From Prorocentrum cordatum (lineage: Eukaryota > Sar > Dinophyceae > Prorocentrales > Prorocentraceae): a DNA stretch of 64,000 bases. The DNA lies in contig CAUYUJ010003003.1 in assembly GCA_963575745.1 (NCBI GenBank), positions 140,001-204,000 on the forward strand, in the 5' to 3' direction. Below are positions 50,287-62,629 of this stretch, piece after piece. The position numbers and the translations under genes were made by a program. Below the pieces are notes generated by a model. The model had not been told where the DNA came from, did not search any database, and saw only the letters and a list, made by a program, of their open reading frames with translations. Positions within the stretch are counted from its first letter, which is position 1; each line of letters starts with the position of its first letter.

Positions 50287-50512
50287 AGTGCGCCCCGGAA
50301 ACGACAAAGCCGTTTTTGTTGCCGGTTCCGTTTTGCCGTTTTTGTGCCGGTTCCGTCGCCGTTTTTGTTACCGGTTCCGTCGCAGTTCTTTTGCGGGTTC
50401 CCGCTCCGGTTCCAATCCTTGAGCCGTTTTTGTTGCTGTTTCTGGTCGCCGATTTTTTGCCGTTTCCATTTTCAAGGGGCACTTTTTCGGAAACGGTGAA
50501 AAAACGGCCCAA
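50287..50512 (-). mobile_element. MITE family M2, copy 4 (inverse, right end truncated)
   Basis: GCGCCCCGGAAACGACAAAG at left; stops after AAAAAACGGCCC. Forms an inverted pair with the previous copy. Confidence 0.8.
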
Positions 50513-50539
50513 TCAGGACGTGTGTGGCCAGATCTTTGA

Positions 50540-50766
50540 ACAGGGACCGACCGTCCCGGCATTTCTGTAGGCCTGCCACGACGTGCTCTTAGAACCCAGA
50601 CATGTTCTAAGAACAGAAACAATGTTCTTAGAACATGAGCCCGATGTGTTAAAACAAGACGGAATCAGCCAGAAATGTCTAAGAACATTTCGTGCAAACC
50701 ACGAAAGTGTATCATAATATTCTTCTGTGGGCCAATAGGCGAGCCAAGACGCTTCGCCACTGCTTA
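50540..50766. repeat. Dispersed repeat R1, copy 4
   Basis: CAGGGACCGACCGTCC, ATGTTCTTAGAACATGAGCC, GATGTGTTAAAACAAGACGG. Confidence 0.85.
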
Positions 50767-51010
50767 AAGAATACCGTCCTCCAAGAACATGAGACCCTCC
50801 GCCGGCCAAAACTGTTAGGCGGGGACTGATCCACATCCACCGCCTGGGAACTGACGCCCTGGTGCCTCAGCGGGCGGCGAAAATGTATCTATTTTGGCCC
50901 GCGGGGGGCTCGAGCATACCCATGTCCACCGTCTGCCGAGGCCCCCGAAGGTTGATCCTCCAGGCGGTGGTCCTGTACGAATTCCGCCTCCGAAAACTGA
51001 GGAGCATTCG

Positions 51011-51186
51011 AGGGTACACCCTGCGAAATGCTTAAGAAATCATGGGTTCAGAAATTCATAGTCTCGGAACTTAAATAAAAACCCAACATTTCTATTAAAA
51101 TCTTAGGATTTACATTGAAACGTTAAGAATAATCGAGACTCTGGCCGAAAACTTAGGTTTTCTTAAGCATCGCCTAAGGTGTATCC
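51011..51186. mobile_element. AT-rich MITE-like inverted-repeat element
   Basis: GAGGGTACACC...GCTTAAGAAA at left and, inverse at right, GAGGATACACC...GCTTAAGAAA; the body is AT-rich (TTAAATAAAAACCCAACATT). Confidence 0.65.
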
Positions 51187-51489
51187 TCCCCGAGCCGACC
51201 TCGAGATTTCAAGGGCTCCTGACTTCGCGCTCCGCGCTGCGCGAAGAACTCCGCGCTCTCGCGCCGCCCCGAAAGGGGAGGAGAGGGGAAACGAGGAGGA
51301 GGGGGAGGAGGAAGGAGGCCCGCTAAGCGCGACTCACTGCGCGCCCTCGTGGGAGCCCCTGGATATCCCTCGCCCCGACCGCGGCTGTTCACGCGCGTGC
51401 CGGCGCCGCGCAGCCACGCGGAGCCCAAACCGAGGGAGCCGCGCAGCCCAGCCCGACCCCGTGGGCCCAGGACGCGCACCGCGGGGGGA

Positions 51490-51612
51490 TCCTCCTCCTC
51501 CTTCTCCTCCTCCTTCTCCTCCTCCAACTCCTCGTCCCCCTCCTCCCTTCCTCCTCCTCCTCCTCCTCCTCCTCCTCCTCCTCCTCCTCCTCCTCCTCCT
51601 CCTCCTCCTCTT
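51490..51612. repeat. (TCC)n tract
   Basis: About 120 bp. Confidence 0.95.
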
Positions 51613-51895
51613 CACTCACGGCGGTTTTGACTTTGGACCTGAAGCCGTCCCCTCCTCCTCTTCCTTCCTTCTCCTCCTCTTTTTGTTTCACTTACAGCGG
51701 TTTTGCTCTTGGACCTGAAGCCGTCCCCTCCTCCTCCTCCTCCCTGCTACCTCCTCCTCCTCCTGCTCCTCCTCCTTCTCCTCCTTCTCCTCCTCCTCCT
51801 CCTCCTTTTCTTCACTGACGGCGGTTTTGGTCTTGGACCTGAAGCCGTCCCCTCCTCCTTCTCCCTTCTCCTCCTCCTCCTCCTCCGCCTGCGTG
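51613..51895. repeat. ~95-bp tandem repeat, three units
   Basis: CGGCGGTTTTG and TTGGACCTGAAGCCGTCCCC plus TCC runs occur three times. Confidence 0.85.
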
Positions 51896-51911
51896 CGCGC
51901 GGAAAGTTGGC

Positions 51912-52006
51912 GCCCCCCGGCGGCCGTCCCAGGGGTAGTTGCAGACGAGGGCGCCCGCGTGGAGCGTGGCGCCCAGAGCGAAGGTGTGCTGCCGCATGAA
52001 GTTCAC
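51912..52006 (-). CDS. M14 carboxypeptidase exon B: third zinc His
   Basis: After acceptor CCCTATAG the exon reads VNFMRQHTFALGATLHAGAL then VCNYPWDG. It matches the (W/F)xxxxxFVLSANLHGGALVxNYPxD segment of M14B; the His in TLHAG is the third zinc ligand. In phase 0 it continues exon A (GCG|GT donor to AG|GTG acceptor), giving the family's QPETRAxxxF(M/I) sequence. The 5' splice site is not certain; a GC donor near 51911 would suit exon C. The intron end just before it, TTCGTCGCCCTATAG, resembles the inner terminus of M1 MITEs, and an R1 copy starts 25 bp away. Confidence 0.75.
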
Positions 52007-52030
52007 CTATAGGGCGACGAATTCTATTGA

Positions 52031-52258
52031 GCAGGGACCGATCGTCCAGGCATTTTTGTAGGCCTACTATGACATGTCCTTAGGATCTCAAAATGTTCGA
52101 ATAACAGAAACAATGTTCTTAGAACATATACCGATGCCTAAAAACAAGACAGTCTCAACAAGAAATGTTCTAAGAGCATGTCTTGCAGACCACACAAGGT
52201 TCTTAGACCATTCATTTGGTGGGTCTATAGGCAAGCCAGGATGCTTCGCCACTGCATG
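52031..52258. repeat. Dispersed repeat R1, copy 5
   Basis: TTGAGCAGGGACCGATCG, CAATGTTCTTAGAACATATA, TAAAAACAAGACAGTCTC, CTTCGCCACTGCATGAG. Confidence 0.85.
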
Positions 52259-52263
52259 AGTAC

Positions 52264-52408
52264 AAGAAGGACGCACCATAAGGATGCAAGGGCCTCGGAA
52301 GGCCATGTCGCCACTTTGCGCTCAGGGCGCGGCCAGCGAGAGCGGCCAAGGATAGGCCGAAGGGGACGGATGCAAGGGTGACCTTGGGAAGTGTCGCATC
52401 CTTGCTAT
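52264..52408. mobile_element. R6 inverted-repeat element, copy 2
   Basis: CATAAGGATGCAAGGGCCTC at left and GTCGCATCCTTGCTAT at right. Confidence 0.7.
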
Positions 52409-52584
52409 ATGTAGGGCGACGAACTCTATACACGTCGGTCGGAAGAAGTAGGCAAAATCATGAAGTAGGAAGGCGGATCAAGTGGATTGGGTCCAGGCCC
52501 TGCCAGACAACAACAAAACACAGCAAAAGCATATCGATTCTTGAAGTAGGAAGGCGCTTGAAGTAGATTGGGATCTGGGAATCC

Positions 52585-52757
52585 GAAAATACCTACTTTC
52601 AACGACCACCGTGTGCACATGTCCACCGCTCCATGGCCAGGCCCATCCTGAGCCCAGCAGCGGCGTATACGCCACGCCCTCCTGGCTGGCCAGGAGGGCG
52701 CAGGCACCCCTCTGGACTGAGGCAGGGCCCGGCCGAAGACCGGTGGGCATGTATACA
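52585..52757. mobile_element. M6 hairpin element, diverged copy
   Basis: TGTGCACATGTCCACCG, GGCCAGGCCCATCCTGAGCC and CTGGCCAGGAGGGCG keep the family order; the right arm is degraded. Confidence 0.6.
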
Positions 52758-52851
52758 TTAAGTCGGGCGTGTCCCTCTACAAGGGGAGTATTCAAAAATA
52801 GTCAAAACATAATATGTGGACGATGTTGTTACTAGTTTTGCGTATTTGGGT

Positions 52852-53961
52852 ATTTTTCCCTACCTAGGCTCTCCCTAGAAGGGTTCTTACTCTCTTTGCT
52901 TAAAGGGGCCGGGCAGTGCTACACGCCCCGGGCGGTTCCCCCAGTCCCCGCCCCGCGGTTCCCCCAGTCCCCTGGGAGCTTTAGCCTTAGCTTTAGCTTT
53001 AGCTCAGCTTTAGCTGTAGCTTTAGCTTTAGCTTAGCTTTAGCTTAGCTTTAGCTTAGCTTTAGCTTAGCTTCAGCTTAGTGTTAGCTTAGCTTCAGCTT
53101 AGCTTTAGCTTAGCTTCAGCTTAGCTTCAGCTCAGTGTTAGCTTAGCTTTAGCTTAGTGTTAGCTTCAGCTTTAGCTTAGCTTCAGCTTAGCTGAAGTTT
53201 AGATTTAGCTTAGCTTTAGCTTAGCTTTAGCTTAGCTTCATCTTAGCTTCAGCTTAGCTTTAGCTTAGCCTTAGCTTAGCTTCAGTCTAGCTTCAGCTTA
53301 GCTTTAGCTTAGCTTTAGCTTAGCTTTAGCTTAGCTTTAGCTTTAGCTAAGCGTTAGCTTAGCTTTAGCTTAGTTTCAGCTTAGCTTTAGCTTAGCTTTA
53401 GCTTAGTGTTAGCTTAGCCTTCGCTTAGCTTTAGCTTAGCTTTAGCTTAGCTTCAGTTTAGTGTTAGCTTAGCTTTAGCTTAGTTTTAGCTTAGCTTCAG
53501 CTCAGTGTTGGCTTAGCTTTAGCTTAGTGTTAGCTTAGCTTTAGCTTAGCTTCAGCTTAGCTTCAGCTTAGCTTTAGCTTAGCTTTAGCTTAGTTTTATA
53601 TTAGATTTATCTTAGCTTGAGCTTAGCTTTAGCTTAGCTTTATCTTAGCTTTAGCTTAGCTTCAGCTCAGCTTTAGCTTAGCTTCAGCTTAGAATTAGCT
53701 TAGCCCTAACTTAGCTTTAGCTTAGCTTTCGTTTAGCTTCAGCTTAGCTTTAGCTTAGCTTTAGCTTAGCTTTAGCTTTAGCTTAGTTTTAGCTGAGCTT
53801 TAGCTTTAGCTTAGCTTCAGTTTAGCTTTAGCTCAGCTTTAGCTTAGTGTTAGCGTAGCCTTAGCTTAGCTTTAGCTTAGCTTTAGCTTAGCTTTACTGT
53901 TACTACTAATGCTGCTTTCCTAGGGGCTCCAACTCCTAGGTAGGGTCGCACTGGGATAATT
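52852..53961. mobile_element. Nested element 1: CCCTACCTAGG ends, AGCTTAGCTTT satellite inside
   Basis: Left TTTTCCCTACCTAGGCTCTC plus GGGCCGGGCAGTGC and CGGGCGGTTCCCCCAGTCCC; right GGGGCTCCAACTCCTAGGTA plus GGGTCGCACTGGGAT. CCCTACCTAGG is perfectly inverted at the right end. Confidence 0.75.
52975..53895. repeat. 11-bp satellite AGCTTAGCTTT, about 80 units
   Basis: Units vary mainly as TTC for TTT and GTGT insertions. It lacks the TTTAGGG telomere motif. Confidence 0.95.
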
Positions 53962-54974
<1,013 letters not shown>

Positions 54975-55179
54975 TTGAATATCTTTTTTCGTCCACAATC
55001 CCCTTGTAGCGAGACACGCCCGACTTACGTATAAATTTGGCCTCCGTACCTTGGAGGACAAAGAGACGAGCCCGGCACGATCCTGATGAGAGGTCTCCTT
55101 CCAGAGCAGTTCAAAGCTAATGTGACCACTGCGAAAGAATACGATGCAGAGCAGTGCTCGGTATCGCGTAGCGCGGCAG

Positions 55180-55320
55180 AAAGGGACCAATACCAAAGAA
55201 CCACACAACCAAGAACAAGAAACGCCGGAACCGAGACCAAGGGTCCAGGAAACCAAGACCAAGGAACCAAGACCAAGCAACCCGAGAAAGGCAGCAACGA
55301 GCCAAGACCCAGGAATTGGG
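55180..55320. repeat. Degenerate ACCAAGA repeats
   Basis: AACCAAGACCAAGGAACCAA-like units. The rest of 55.03-55.78 kb shows nothing recognised. Confidence 0.5.
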
Positions 55321-55794
55321 GTAGAGCACGCAAGTGGGCGGCACGTCCAATAATGAACTAACTTGTCATACATAACAGGATGTTCTGCCGTATGTGCCCA
55401 CTGTACACTTAAAACCCAAAGCGAATAAGCAAGGCGAGTGTACAAAACTCCGTCGAGCCCATGCACATGTCTGCGGGCGTCCGAACTTGCCTACTTGACG
55501 AGGGGCCGAAGATTCAAGTCCTGCTTCTTCAATCAATCGTCTGTTGAAGGATCATCATGCACCCCGTGGAGTGGGACAAAAAAGAGAACCACAAGAATCA
55601 TCAGGCTGCGCCCCAGAGTCATCCCATTTCTGCTTGAAAGTGGCAGCCTCATGGGAAGCGGCTGGGGGAGGAGTGGGCAAAGGACGTAGAGGAACGGTCG
55701 CCCTCGCAAGCATACCTCCACCCTTGGATGCTCAGAGCTTAAGAGCAGCAAAAGCCGCCTGTCAATGGGCGGCTGGGAACTTCACCCACCCACG

Positions 55795-55965
55795 TGGCGC
55801 TGCGGCTCGACAGCGCGAGTTCAGCCGCACAAGGACGCCGACGTGGGCGCAGGCGTAATTACCCATCGGCGTCCCCCACTGCGGCGCGACAGCGCGAGTT
55901 CAGCCGCACAGGGACGCCGACGTGGGCGCAGGCATAATCACCCATCAGCGTCCCCCGCACTGGAT
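55795..55965. repeat. ~85-bp tandem duplication
   Basis: GCGACAGCGCGAGTTCAGCC, GGACGCCGACGTGGGCGCAG and AATTACCCATCGGCGTCCCC occur twice. Confidence 0.85.
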
Positions 55966-56039
55966 TGAGGGTCGAGAGCGGGACTCCCACCAGCCCTTTC
56001 GGGCGCAGGTGGTCTAGGGAGCTGCCTCTTCCAACCCCC

Positions 56040-56310
56040 TTCTTCCCCGGCGGGACCCCCCCCCCGTGACCCCTCCCCTGGACCTGGACGTGGGGGGGCC
56101 CGTGGGCAGTTGGAGCGTCCAAAACGGCCTCCGCGAGGAAGCCTGCATCACTGGTTTTACTCAGGTTTTGGCCCCGTTTTGGCCTGGCCTCCTGGGGGCG
56201 ATGCTAATTGGGACCCCCCCTCCTCTGATTGATATCACTCAAGATGACTCAACGATGGCCCCCAAGGCGGCGACTCCACTTCCAGAGGTTCACGAGCTTT
56301 TCTCGCGCTT
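56040..56310. repeat. Dispersed repeat R4, partial copy
   Basis: CCCCTCCCCTGGACCTGGAC, GTCCAAAACGGCCTCCGCGA and TTTTGGCCCCGTTTTGGCC match 25070-25200. Confidence 0.75.
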
Positions 56311-56700
56311 TTCATGTTGTTGTCTTGTTCTTCTTCAATGCATTTTTCTTCTTCGGTCGGCGGCCACGGGGGGGGTCCGATTGTAATGCGTCACGAAAGG
56401 AATCCATGTGTGGCGGCCAGCAAAAGTAGAGACCTCCGAGGAAGAAGGGAACAACAAATGATTGGTTGTGTGTTGGCGGGGGGATTTTTTCATATAAAAA
56501 GGAAACACACATTGTTGGTTCTCCTTCGGGGCTCCCCAGTTTTGCTAGCCGCCCCACAAGGATTCCTTCTGTGGCGTTACCATAGCATTCCTTTTGTGTG
56601 GAATTACAATGGGACTCCGTTCGTGGAGGATTCAATCGGGTTCCTTCGAGGGGGGTGTCTTTTCGCTGACGATTCTTATAATATGTCATAACATCATTTT
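56311..56700. other. No recognisable gene
   Basis: Lower-GC stretch; ATTCCTTYTGTGGCGTTAC- and GGAATTACAATGGGACTCC-like words may be worn units of the adjoining satellite. Confidence 0.4.
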
Positions 56701-59315
56701 CGAATGGATCCACCTTTTCATCGAATCCTATTGCCGATGATACCACTTCTAATGTATTCATACTACATATGGATCCACCTCCAATGGAATCCTACTACAT
56801 ATAGGTCCACAGCTAAAAATAATCATAATACAAATAGATCCACCTTTGATGGACTCCTGGTACACATGCAAACACCTCTAATGGGGTCCGAATAGAGATG
56901 GATCCATCCAGAATGGGGTCCTGGATTGAGATCCACCTCTAATGGAGTTCTATCAATGATGGGTCCACTTCTAATAAAATCCTACAACATGTGGGTCCAC
57001 CTCCAATGGGATTCTAACAGAGATCGATCCACTCCGAATGGGAGACTATTACACATGGATCCTCCACCAGTTGGGGCCGGATACATATGGATCCACCTCT
57101 AAAAGGATCCCATTAGATGTAGATCCATCGTTAATGGGATCCTGGCACAGTTGGATCCACTTCTACTCAAATCCGATTGCAAATGGATTCAACTCGAATG
57201 GAACCGATTAGAGATGGACCCATCGCTCATGGGACCCGATTCGACATGGAACCACTCCTGATGGGAACATATTAGCGATGATTCCACCTCTGAGTCCCAT
57301 TAGAGAGGGATCCACATGTGATGAACTAGCTCTGTTTAAAGATGGATACACCCATAACATAATCACACCACATTGCAGATGGATCCACATCCAATATAAC
57401 CCATTCGGTATGGATCCACTTCTAATATAATCTTAATACATACGGATCCACCTCCAATGGAATCCGATTAGGAATGGGTTCGCCTCTACTGGAATCCTAA
57501 TGGTGATGGGCCCACCTCGAATGAAATCGTATTACACAGATGGATCCACCCCTTGTATAATCCTGTTACGTATGGGTCGACCTTGCATAAACTCGCACTT
57601 GTATGGGCCCACCTCAAACATAATCGCACTACATATGGGTCCACCCCACAGAAAATCCTACTACATATGGATCCACCTCTCAATCCTACTACAGATGGAG
57701 ACACCTCTAACAGAATCCTATGACATATGGGTCCGCCTCTAATATATTCCCAATAGGGATGGAACCACAAGTCATGAGATCCCATTAGAGATGGATCCAC
57801 ATCTAATGGAATCCTGCTACGGATGGACCCACCTCGGCAAGAATCCTTTTTACAAATGGACCCACCTCTAATAGAATTCGGGTGCACCTGGTTCCACCTC
57901 TAATGAAATCCTGTTAGCGGTGAGCCAACACCTGATACATATCATGGGAGGTGGATGCTTCTTTAATGGGCTCGAATTGCCAATTGATCCACCTCTAGCA
58001 GAATCCTGTTAGAGATGGCCCCATCTCCAACGGAATGCGATCAAGGGCTGGTCCAAATCTAATAGAACCCTATTCACAATGGGTCCCCCTCGAATGAAAT
58101 CCTAATAGAGATGGGTCCACCCCAAATAGAATCCGATTGCAGATGGATCCAGCTCTGTTGGGATCCTACTACAGATGGATCCACCTCTAATAAGGTCCTA
58201 TGACCGATGGCCCCCACTCTACTATAATATTATTGCATGTGGGCCCACCCCAGATATAATCATATTAGAGATGGGTCCTATTAGGCATGTGTCCACATCT
58301 GATGGGATCCTATATATATATAGTAAAACACCTCTCATATAATTCTAATACATATGGACCCACCTTTAATGGAATCCTGTTGCAAATGGGTCCGCCGCAC
58401 ATAGAATCCTACTACAGATGAGTACACCCCTAGTATCATCCTAAAACAAGTGGGCCCACCTCACATATAATCCTACTACGGGTGGATCCACCTCGAATAG
58501 ACTCCTGTTATCAATGGGCCCATCTCGAATGTATTCGAATAGAGCTGGATCCATAAATACACACATCGTATTAGAGATGGGCCCGTTTCACATGGAAACC
58601 TATTGCAGACATACCCACCCCACATGGAATCCTAACCGAGTTGGCTCCATCTGTACAAAAAGCCTACTACAGATGGACCCACCTTTGCTTGAATCCTACC
58701 AGAGATGGGTACACCTCTGGTAAAACCATATTAGAGATGGATTCATCCCTAATGGCACCCCGTCGCATATGGATCCATTTCTAACAGAATCCTATTCGGG
58801 ATGGACCCACTTCTGCTATAAGCTTATTGGGTATGGGCCCACCCCGAATGGGATCCTATCAGGCTGAGGTCAAATTCTAATGGAATCCTATCAGAGACGG
58901 GCCCACCTCTAATGTAATCCTACTACATATGGATCCACCTCGAATGGAAACCCACCATACATGGATACACCTCGAACGGGAGCGGATTAGAGATGGATCC
59001 ACCTTTGATGGAAGCCGATTACACATGTATCCACTTCTAGTAGAATCGCATTAGACATGGATCCACCTCTAATGGAATCCTAATACAGCAGATATATCCA
59101 CTTCCAATTAGTTCCTATTACATACGAATTCGACCCCAATGGAACCCGATTATAGATGGATCCACCTTTAATATAACCAGACTACAAGTGGACCCACCTC
59201 TAATAGAATATCAGTGAAGATGGGCCCACTTCTAATAGACACACAACTCATCGGGATCCTCCTCTAAGAGAACCTTATTACATACGGGTCCACCTCTAAT
59301 GGAATCCGATTAAAA
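56700..59315. repeat. 32-bp satellite, about 80 diverged units
   Basis: Core ATGGATCCACCTCTAATGGA followed by ATCCTATTACAG. Unit length is 31-36 bp, and neighbouring units differ at several positions. Because 32 is not a multiple of three, every frame is soon stopped. Confidence 0.95.
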
Positions 59316-59319
59316 TGGA

Positions 59320-59725
59320 TCATCCTCCCTCCTTCGCTATTACCCTCTTTCCTTATTTTCCTCTTGCTCCTCCTCCCTACTCTCCCCTCGCCCTCGTTTC
59401 CCCTCTCGTCTCGTCTCCCCTCGTCATGTGCCCGTTCTCTTCTACTACCTGCTTCCTTCAACCAGCATATTCGAACACGAAGCTTGATTTAGAAGGGCTC
59501 CAACTTAACCCCGCCTCTTTTTCTTTGCAGGGACGGTTAAAGATATAGAGATGATGAAAAGAGAAAAGGGAGAAAGAAAGAGAGACACATATCAACATAA
59601 AAAACAACAACATACATACAGATATTTGACTAGGAGAAAGAACTTTGATATAGAGAGAGCGATATATATAGAGAGAGAGAGAAAGAGAGGAACAAATCGA
59701 GGAGAACATGCCCCGAGTGGACCCC
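59320..59725. other. Pyrimidine-rich then (GAGA)-rich stretch
   Basis: CTCCTCCCT-type sequence, then AGAAAGAGAGAC and GATATATATAGAGAGAG runs. No gene. Confidence 0.5.
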
Positions 59726-60350
59726 CAGAGGCACCCAAGACGCTCCAAGAGGCCTCGGCGAGAATGCCAACATCATCGATTTTATGGAGGTGTTGGCCAG
59801 ATGTTGGCCTCCTGGGGGAGGGACTGATTGAGATGAGTCCAACAGCGCCTGGGAGGGCCCACGATGACCTCCAAGATGGCTCAAGATATCCCAAGATGCC
59901 CAACAATGGCTCCCACGATGCTCCAAGATGCCCCAAGACCGTTCCAAGACAGGTCCGAAACCTTAGGGAAATCAATGTGTGTGGTTTTTTCTCGCCTTTT
60001 CGCTTCCGATGCCCATTCGAGGCCTCAGTATCGCTCCAAGATGGCCCAAGAGGGCTCCAAGAGAAGCTCAGGAGAGCCCCGAGACGGCCCCAAGAGCGCC
60101 CAAGAACGCTCCAAAAGCGCCCGAAGAGGTGACTTGTTGGGCTCCCGAGGGGCAGCGCTAATTAATGTTTGCTTCTTGTTTGATCGATGTCCTCCAAAAT
60201 GTCCCCATGAGCGCTCCCAAGTCTCCCAAGGGCGCTTTCAAAAGGGTCCCAAGAGGCGACCCCAAAGAGGCCCCACGAAGCTCTCCGAGGTACCCAAAAC
60301 GCTCTAAGAGGGACCCGGGACTGCCAAGAGGCCCCCAAGACGCTCCAAGA
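59725..60350. repeat. Dispersed repeat R4, long copy
   Basis: ATCATCGATTTTATGGAGGT, GATGGCTCAAGATATCCCAA, GAAACCTTAGGGAAATCAAT and CATTCGAGGCCTCAGTATCG in the order of 25130-25860. Confidence 0.8.
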
Positions 60351-60429
60351 AGCCTCCACTGCGGGCCCTTCCTCTGTGTGTTGCCCAGTTCCCTGATCGA
60401 GGCAACTCTTCTGGGCATCGTTCCTGGAT

Positions 60430-60795
60430 GGGCTCGTGGGGTTATTTTGTTTGGTCGGCGGCCGCGCGACGACGGTCTGGCGGCAACAGGCAATGTCCGG
60501 GGCGGGCGGCACAAAGCTAATTGCACACAGAGCGTGCGGTGCACATGCACTGAACAAAATGCTCAGCATTCACTCGCAGACGCACCTAGGCGCCGCCCAG
60601 TAAACCAAAGTGTGCAAGGCTCGTGGGGTTACTTTTTGGGTCGGCGCCCGCGCGACGACGGTGTGGCGGCAACAGGCGTGTCTGGGACGGCGGAACAGGC
60701 AAATTGCACGCAAGGCGTGCGGTGCACGTGCACTGAGCAAAATGCTCCACAGTCGAGCCGATACGCACCTAGGCGCCACTCGTGGGGATACGCGA
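60430..60795. repeat. ~180-bp tandem duplication
   Basis: CTCGTGGGGTTA, CGCGCGACGACGGT, GCGGCAACAGGC, GTGCGGTGCAC(A/G)TGCACTGA and CGCACCTAGGCGCC occur twice, with a third start at 60779. Confidence 0.85.
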
Positions 60796-61211
60796 AGCGT
60801 TTGGAATTCTACATATTTTGTTCTTGACGGGTTTCACTTTTTGTTATTTCTTGGCCTCCGGAAGCGTCCAGTGGACCCCAGGGCACATCTGGGACGTGCA
60901 GCGCGGCCCCAGACCTCTGGCAACCAAGGCCCCCAAACGGCTCAGCTGGGCCCATCGACGCGGAGCCCGCCAGGGCCTGCTCGTCGTTCCGAGTCCTTCC
61001 TGGACGGCTCCCAGGGCCGAGAAGCGGCGCTCCAGCGACCCAAATGACGAATCCTCGACCTCCACCGCCCGCACCTTCTGGGCGGCAAATGTCCGCGCAG
61101 GGGCCGCCGCCGGCGCGGCCGCCGTCGAGGCCGCAGCGGCGGCTGGCGGTCGCAGCGGCCGCGCCGCAGCCGCGCCGCTGCGACACCTGCTGCGCGGAAG
61201 GGTTGCAAAGT

Positions 61212-61406
61212 TCGGGTCGGGCGAAAGGGGGGGATAGCAAAGGGGGGGTTTGAGAATCAGCTCACGTAGCTGATTTTCCCGGCGCCTCCCGGCGCCGGAG
61301 GCGGCTATGTATCGAGGAATGGGCCCCTCGGTGAGGCCGAAACCAGCTGCATGCAGCAAATTTCGTAACCCCCCCTTTCCCAATCCCCCCCTTTCGCCCG
61401 ACCCGA
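61212..61406. mobile_element. MITE family M4, intact 195-bp copy
   Basis: Perfect ends TCGGGTCGGGCGAAAGGGGG and CCCCCTTTCGCCCGACCCGA. Lies 86 bp downstream of carboxypeptidase exon A. Confidence 0.9.
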
Positions 61407-61491
61407 AAAATGGATGGCGAGGGAAAGACATCCAGCGCGAAGTCTTGCTCGGGGCCACCGGAGGCACCACTTGTTCGGTGCCCGGAGTCAC

Positions 61492-61779
61492 CGCCGCCCG
61501 CGTCTCTGGCTGGAGCTCCGCGGTCTCGTTGGCAACCTGGTCCGGGAAGTTGCGATTGAGGTCCACCCCGTTTGAATTGTAGCGCGTGCCCGCCTCATGG
61601 CCGTCAGGGTTCAGAGACATGACCATGTATATGTCCGTCTCCTCCACGAGCCACCGGACATAAGCATCCCCGGCCGCGAAGCGCGCGCACATGTCCCGGA
61701 GCAGGTTGACAAGAAGTTCCCGCCCGAGGGTCTCGTCACCGTGGATATTCGCGGCGTACAAGAACTCGGGTTCGCCGTC
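61492..61779 (-). CDS. M14 carboxypeptidase exon A: first two zinc ligands and substrate-binding NR
   Basis: Zinc-dependent exopeptidase that removes C-terminal residues; M14B members are usually secreted or membrane enzymes. The exon begins DGEPEFLYAANIHGDETLGR, in which His and Glu of HGDE bind zinc. It continues with LLVNLLRDMC, then TDIYMVMSLNPDGHEAGTRY and NSNGVDLNRNFPDQ, where RY and LNRNF bind the substrate carboxylate, and closes at LQPETRAA. The acceptor is ACGAAAG|GAC and the donor GCGGCG|GTGACT. Reading on past the donor gives non-homologous residues that run into MITE M4, so the splice is needed. The pro-region exons with the typical SxxGR motif lie beyond the window or were not seen. 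Confidence 0.85.
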
Positions 61780-61951
61780 CTTTCGTGAGGATGTCAATAC
61801 CGTGGGGCATGGTGGGCTTTCGAACGGGCCAAACGATTCGGGATGTACGATTAAGGGAATCCTCGATCGCCTCACAAGAAGCCCCCAAAAACGGCAAACG
61901 AGGGAGGGGTTCCTGTATGGGAAGTGGACCTCTACCTTCCGCTTCTTCCGG

Positions 61952-62055
61952 ACGGCAGATGCCGCGCCAACGGCCGCCGCCTGCGCGGCCGCAGTGGCGG
62001 CCGCCTTCGAGGCCGCAGCGGCGGTCTCGGCGGTCGCCGCGGCCGCGCCAACACT
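61952..62055. repeat. GCC/GCG-rich repeat, partner of 61078-61178
   Basis: GGCCGCCGCC...GCGCGGCCGC, TTCGAGGCCGCAGCGGCGG and CGCGGCCGCGCC occur in both places, flanking exon A and M4. Ala-rich frames follow the repeat. Confidence 0.65.
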
Positions 62056-62084
62056 TTTCCTCCAGCGCAAGAGGACCCCAGTGA

Positions 62085-62238
62085 CAGGTCGGGCATGTTC
62101 TCCTACCGGCGGAAGTTACCAGAAACAATGAAATGGCCAAACAAAACTCGAAAAACATAAATAATCGAAGGGTCGTCCCAACACTAATGCTTAATTATGG
62201 TTCCACGCTCCTCCTGTAGAGGGACGTGCCCGACTTAA
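62085..62238. mobile_element. M1-family MITE, complete
   Basis: CAGGTCGGGCATGTTCTCCT at left and GAGGGACGTGCCCGACTTAA at right. Confidence 0.85.
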
Positions 62239-62396
62239 CCCCAGTGGCAGCGAGCAGGGAAGGAAGGAGAAAAGAAACAGAGGGGGGGGGACTCGGCCCG
62301 CCCGCCAGGAACCCCGCGGGTCGCGCGAGAAGCTGAAGCACGCCCGGTGCGCGAGGCGATGGAGCGAGGGCGAATCAACATGTTGATACAGATATG

Positions 62397-62431
62397 CATC
62401 TGTGTATATATATATATATATATGAATATGG

Positions 62432-62462
<31 letters not shown>

Positions 62463-62480
62463 TATATATATATACAGACA
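62397..62480. repeat. (TA)n/(TATG)n microsatellite
   Basis: About 80 bp alternating TA with TATGAATATG. Confidence 0.95.
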
Positions 62481-62494
62481 TGTACATACATGTC

Positions 62495-62628
62495 ACACAT
62501 ATTCTCATAACAAAAGCAATGTTCTTAGAACACAAGCCCGATGTGTTAAAACAAGACCAGTCGCAATCAGAAATGATCTAAGAACATATCGTGGAAACCA
62601 CAAAAGGTTCTTAGAGTATTTTTTGGTC
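62495..62628. repeat. Dispersed repeat R1, copy 6 (partial)
   Basis: CAATGTTCTTAGAACACAAG, CGATGTGTTAAAACAAGACC and AACCACAAAAGGTTCTTAGA. Confidence 0.8.
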
Positions 62629-62629
62629 A

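Noticed and set aside
52975-53895. Telomere-like repeat
   Set aside because: The unit AGCTTAGCTTT lacks the TTTAGGG or TTAGGG pattern and lies inside a nested element.
56700-59315. CRISPR-like array of 32-bp repeats
   Set aside because: Units are directly adjacent with no spacers and strong drift, so it is a satellite.
60844-61491. Continuation of the carboxypeptidase exon A frame to 60844
   Set aside because: Residues beyond 61492 do not match the family, while exon B at 52006 continues the family sequence exactly after a GT donor; the frame runs into a MITE.
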